From Rhodospirillales bacterium (GTDB taxonomy: Bacteria; Pseudomonadota; Alphaproteobacteria; Acetobacterales; Acetobacteraceae), in NCBI GenBank assembly GCA_015654825.1, contig JAATGE010000177.1, forward strand, positions 1-6,850: 6,850 nt of DNA. The letters run 5' to 3'. The translations under genes and the position numbers were made by a program. The notes below the pieces were generated by a model, which did not search any database, was not told where the DNA came from, and worked only from the letters and a program-made list of their open reading frames with translations. This document shows positions 5,552 to 6,850 of this stretch, piece by piece; the stretch's first letter is position 1, and each line of letters begins with the position of its first letter.

Positions 5552-6196
5552 CTAGGACGGCGCCTTGGTGGCGGCCGGCGCCGGCGCGGGTGCCGTCGGG
5601 GCAGGCGCCGGCATCGCATCGTCCAGCGCCATGTTCAGTTCCAGAACGTTGACGTGCGGCGCACCAAGTACACCGAACATCAGGCCATGGGTGTGCGACG
5701 CCACCAGGTCCGCCACCTTGTCCGCGGCGACGCCGCGAGCGGCGGCAACGCGCGCCACCTGGCGGGCGGCGTTTTCCGGGGAGATGTCGGGATCGAGGCC
5801 GCTGCCCGAACTGGTAACGGCGTCGGCCGGCACCGGCAGGGTGCCATATTTCGGAATGTCACCCTTCACGCGATCGACTAGCGCCTGCGACGTCGGTGCC
5901 AGGTTGGAGGCGCCGGATTCGCTCGCGTCATAGGGCGTGGCGATATGTTTGCTGGAGTCCTTCGGATCGGTACCGGTCAGTGCCGAAGGGCGGCCCCAGA
6001 AGTATTTGGGACTCGCAAAATTCTGGCCGATGATCGCCGAGCCGACGATCTTGCCATCCTTCTGCACCAGGCTGCCACCTGCCTGGAACGGAAAAGCAAG
6101 CGAACCGATCTGCACGAACAACGGGGGCAGGATGGCACCGGTGAGCAACGTGAACAGCGCGATCAGCGTAATCGCAGGCCGCAGCTGCGACAGCAT
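5552..6196 (-). CDS. kdpC: KdpC, small subunit of the K+-transporting ATPase
   Basis: This 214-aa single-pass inner-membrane subunit assists KdpB and KdpA in ATP-driven K+ uptake. The N-terminal membrane anchor is about 8-31 (ITLIALFTLLTGAILPPLF). Family motifs follow in order: GSAIIGQNFASPKYFWGRPSA, then SGASNLAPTSQALVDRV, then DAVTSSGSGLDPDISPENA, ARQVARVAAARGV and VNVLELNMAL. Length is slightly above the usual 190-200 aa because of a Pro/Ala tail (PAPAPTAPAPAPAATKAPS), coded by GC-rich repetitive DNA. The ATG at 6194-6196 lies 11 bp after the kdpB stop. An AGGGA 8 nt upstream (plus 6205-6209) overlaps that stop, so translation is probably coupled. It ends the pump part of the operon. Confidence 0.95.
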   Translation of the reverse strand: MLSQLRPAITLIALFTLLTGAILPPLFVQIGSLAFPFQAGGSLVQKDGKIVGSAIIGQNFASPKYFWGRPSALTGTDPKDSSKHIATPYDASESGASNLAPTSQALVDRVKGDIPKYGTLPVPADAVTSSGSGLDPDISPENAARQVARVAAARGVAADKVADLVASHTHGLMFGVLGAPHVNVLELNMALDDAMPAPAPTAPAPAPAATKAPS

Positions 6197-6207
6197 TTTC
6201 GTATTCC

Positions 6208-6850
6208 CTAGACAAAGATGTGGAAGGCAGTGAGCACCATGTCGATCAGCTTGATGCCGATGAACGGCGCGATGATGCCGCCGACGCCATAGACCATGAG
6301 GTTGCGCTGCAGCAGCGCGGAGGCGCCGACGGCACGGAATTTCACGCCGCGCAGGGCAAGCGGCACCAGCAGGACGATGATGATCGCATTGAAGATCACC
6401 GCCGACATGATGGCGCTCTGCGGCGTGGACAGGCGCATGATGTTGAGCGCCCGCAGTTCGGGGTAGGTCGCGACGAAGATCGCCGGCAGGATCGCAAAAT
6501 ACTTGCTGATGTCGTTGGCGATCGAGAACGTAGTCAGCGCGCCGCGGGTGATCAGCAGCTGCTTGCCGATTTCGACGATTTCGATCAGCTTCGTCGGATC
6601 GCTGTCCAGATCGACCATGTTGCCGGCCTCGCGGGCAGCCTGCGTGCCGGTCTGCATGGCGACACCGACATCGGCCTGCGCAAGCGCCGGCGCGTCATTC
6701 GTGCCGTCGCCGCACATGGCGACCATACGGCCTTCCGCCTGTGTTTTCCTGATGTAGTTGAGCTTGTCCTGCGGGGTTGCCTCCGCAATGAAGTCGTCCA
6801 CACCTGCTTCCGTGGCAATTGCGGCCGCGGTGATACGGTTGTCGCCTGTC
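6208..6850 (-). CDS. kdpB: KdpB, P-type ATPase catalytic subunit (C-terminal part; start outside window)
   Basis: The gene runs off the right edge. The 213 residues seen are roughly the last third of a protein usually near 680-700 aa; the phosphorylated DKTGT site is outside. The fragment starts [20 protein letters not shown], the P-type TGDN region. The hinge motif [10 protein letters not shown] is at fragment residues 47-56, preceded by MC where most KdpB proteins I recall have [16 protein letters not shown] leads into the membrane domain. [19 protein letters not shown] keeps the Asp and Lys (fragment D113, K116) that in E. coli KdpB sit in membrane helix 5 and matter for coupling. Two more hydrophobic spans follow ([18 protein letters not shown] and [15 protein letters not shown]). 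It hydrolyses ATP to drive K+ import with KdpA, and is followed 11 bp later by kdpC. Confidence 0.96.
   Translation of the reverse strand, partial: TGDNRITAAAIATEAGVDDFIAEATPQDKLNYIRKTQAEGRMVAMCGDGTNDAPALAQADVGVAMQTGTQAAREAGNMVDLDSDPTKLIEIVEIGKQLLITRGALTTFSIANDISKYFAILPAIFVATYPELRALNIMRLSTPQSAIMSAVIFNAIIIVLLVPLALRGVKFRAVGASALLQRNLMVYGVGGIIAPFIGIKLIDMVLTAFHIFV

Overview
The window carries the minus-strand part of a Kdp high-affinity potassium transport locus from a GC-rich bacterium. I read it as an alphaproteobacterium, most likely Acetobacteraceae. The support is the high-GC3 coding style and several intergenic copies of a G4/C4 palindromic repeat (core TGGGGTCTGGGGCC, second module AGGGGCAGAGCCCCT) of a kind I remember from that family's intergenic DNA. 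The family assignment is an inference from memory; no search was run.

Reading the minus strand 5' to 3' (right to left): the last 213 codons of kdpB (P-type ATPase subunit), then kdpC after an 11-bp gap, a 212-bp palindrome-rich spacer, an orphan HicB-type antitoxin gene with its start region inside tandem palindromes, a 213-bp spacer built almost wholly of inverted repeats, kdpD (sensor kinase), a repeat that looks like a terminator, a small frameshifted membrane-protein gene, another copy of the repeat, kdpE (response regulator), and finally about 540 bp without a convincing gene.

The Kdp logic is standard. KdpA (outside the window), KdpB and KdpC form the K+-pumping ATPase; KdpD senses K+/osmotic state and phosphorylates KdpE, which activates kdp transcription. 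The layout is not standard. In most kdpABCDE operons C-D and D-E are adjacent or overlapping. Here about 890 bp containing hicB and palindromes separate kdpC from kdpD, and about 740 bp containing a broken or recoded small gene flanked by inverted repeat copies separate kdpD from kdpE. The regulators may therefore be transcribed separately from the pump and from each other.

The most interesting signals are: (1) a small gene whose two halves are joined exactly by a -1 shift at a G GGA AAA heptamer; (2) three copies of TCCAG-N13-GCTCTA plus interleaved, mutually exclusive stems in the kdpD leader; (3) tandem 18-bp palindromes covering the hicB ribosome binding site, sharing a 10-mer with a perfect 14-bp inverted repeat upstream. 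I see no rRNA, tRNA, CRISPR array or complete insertion sequence.
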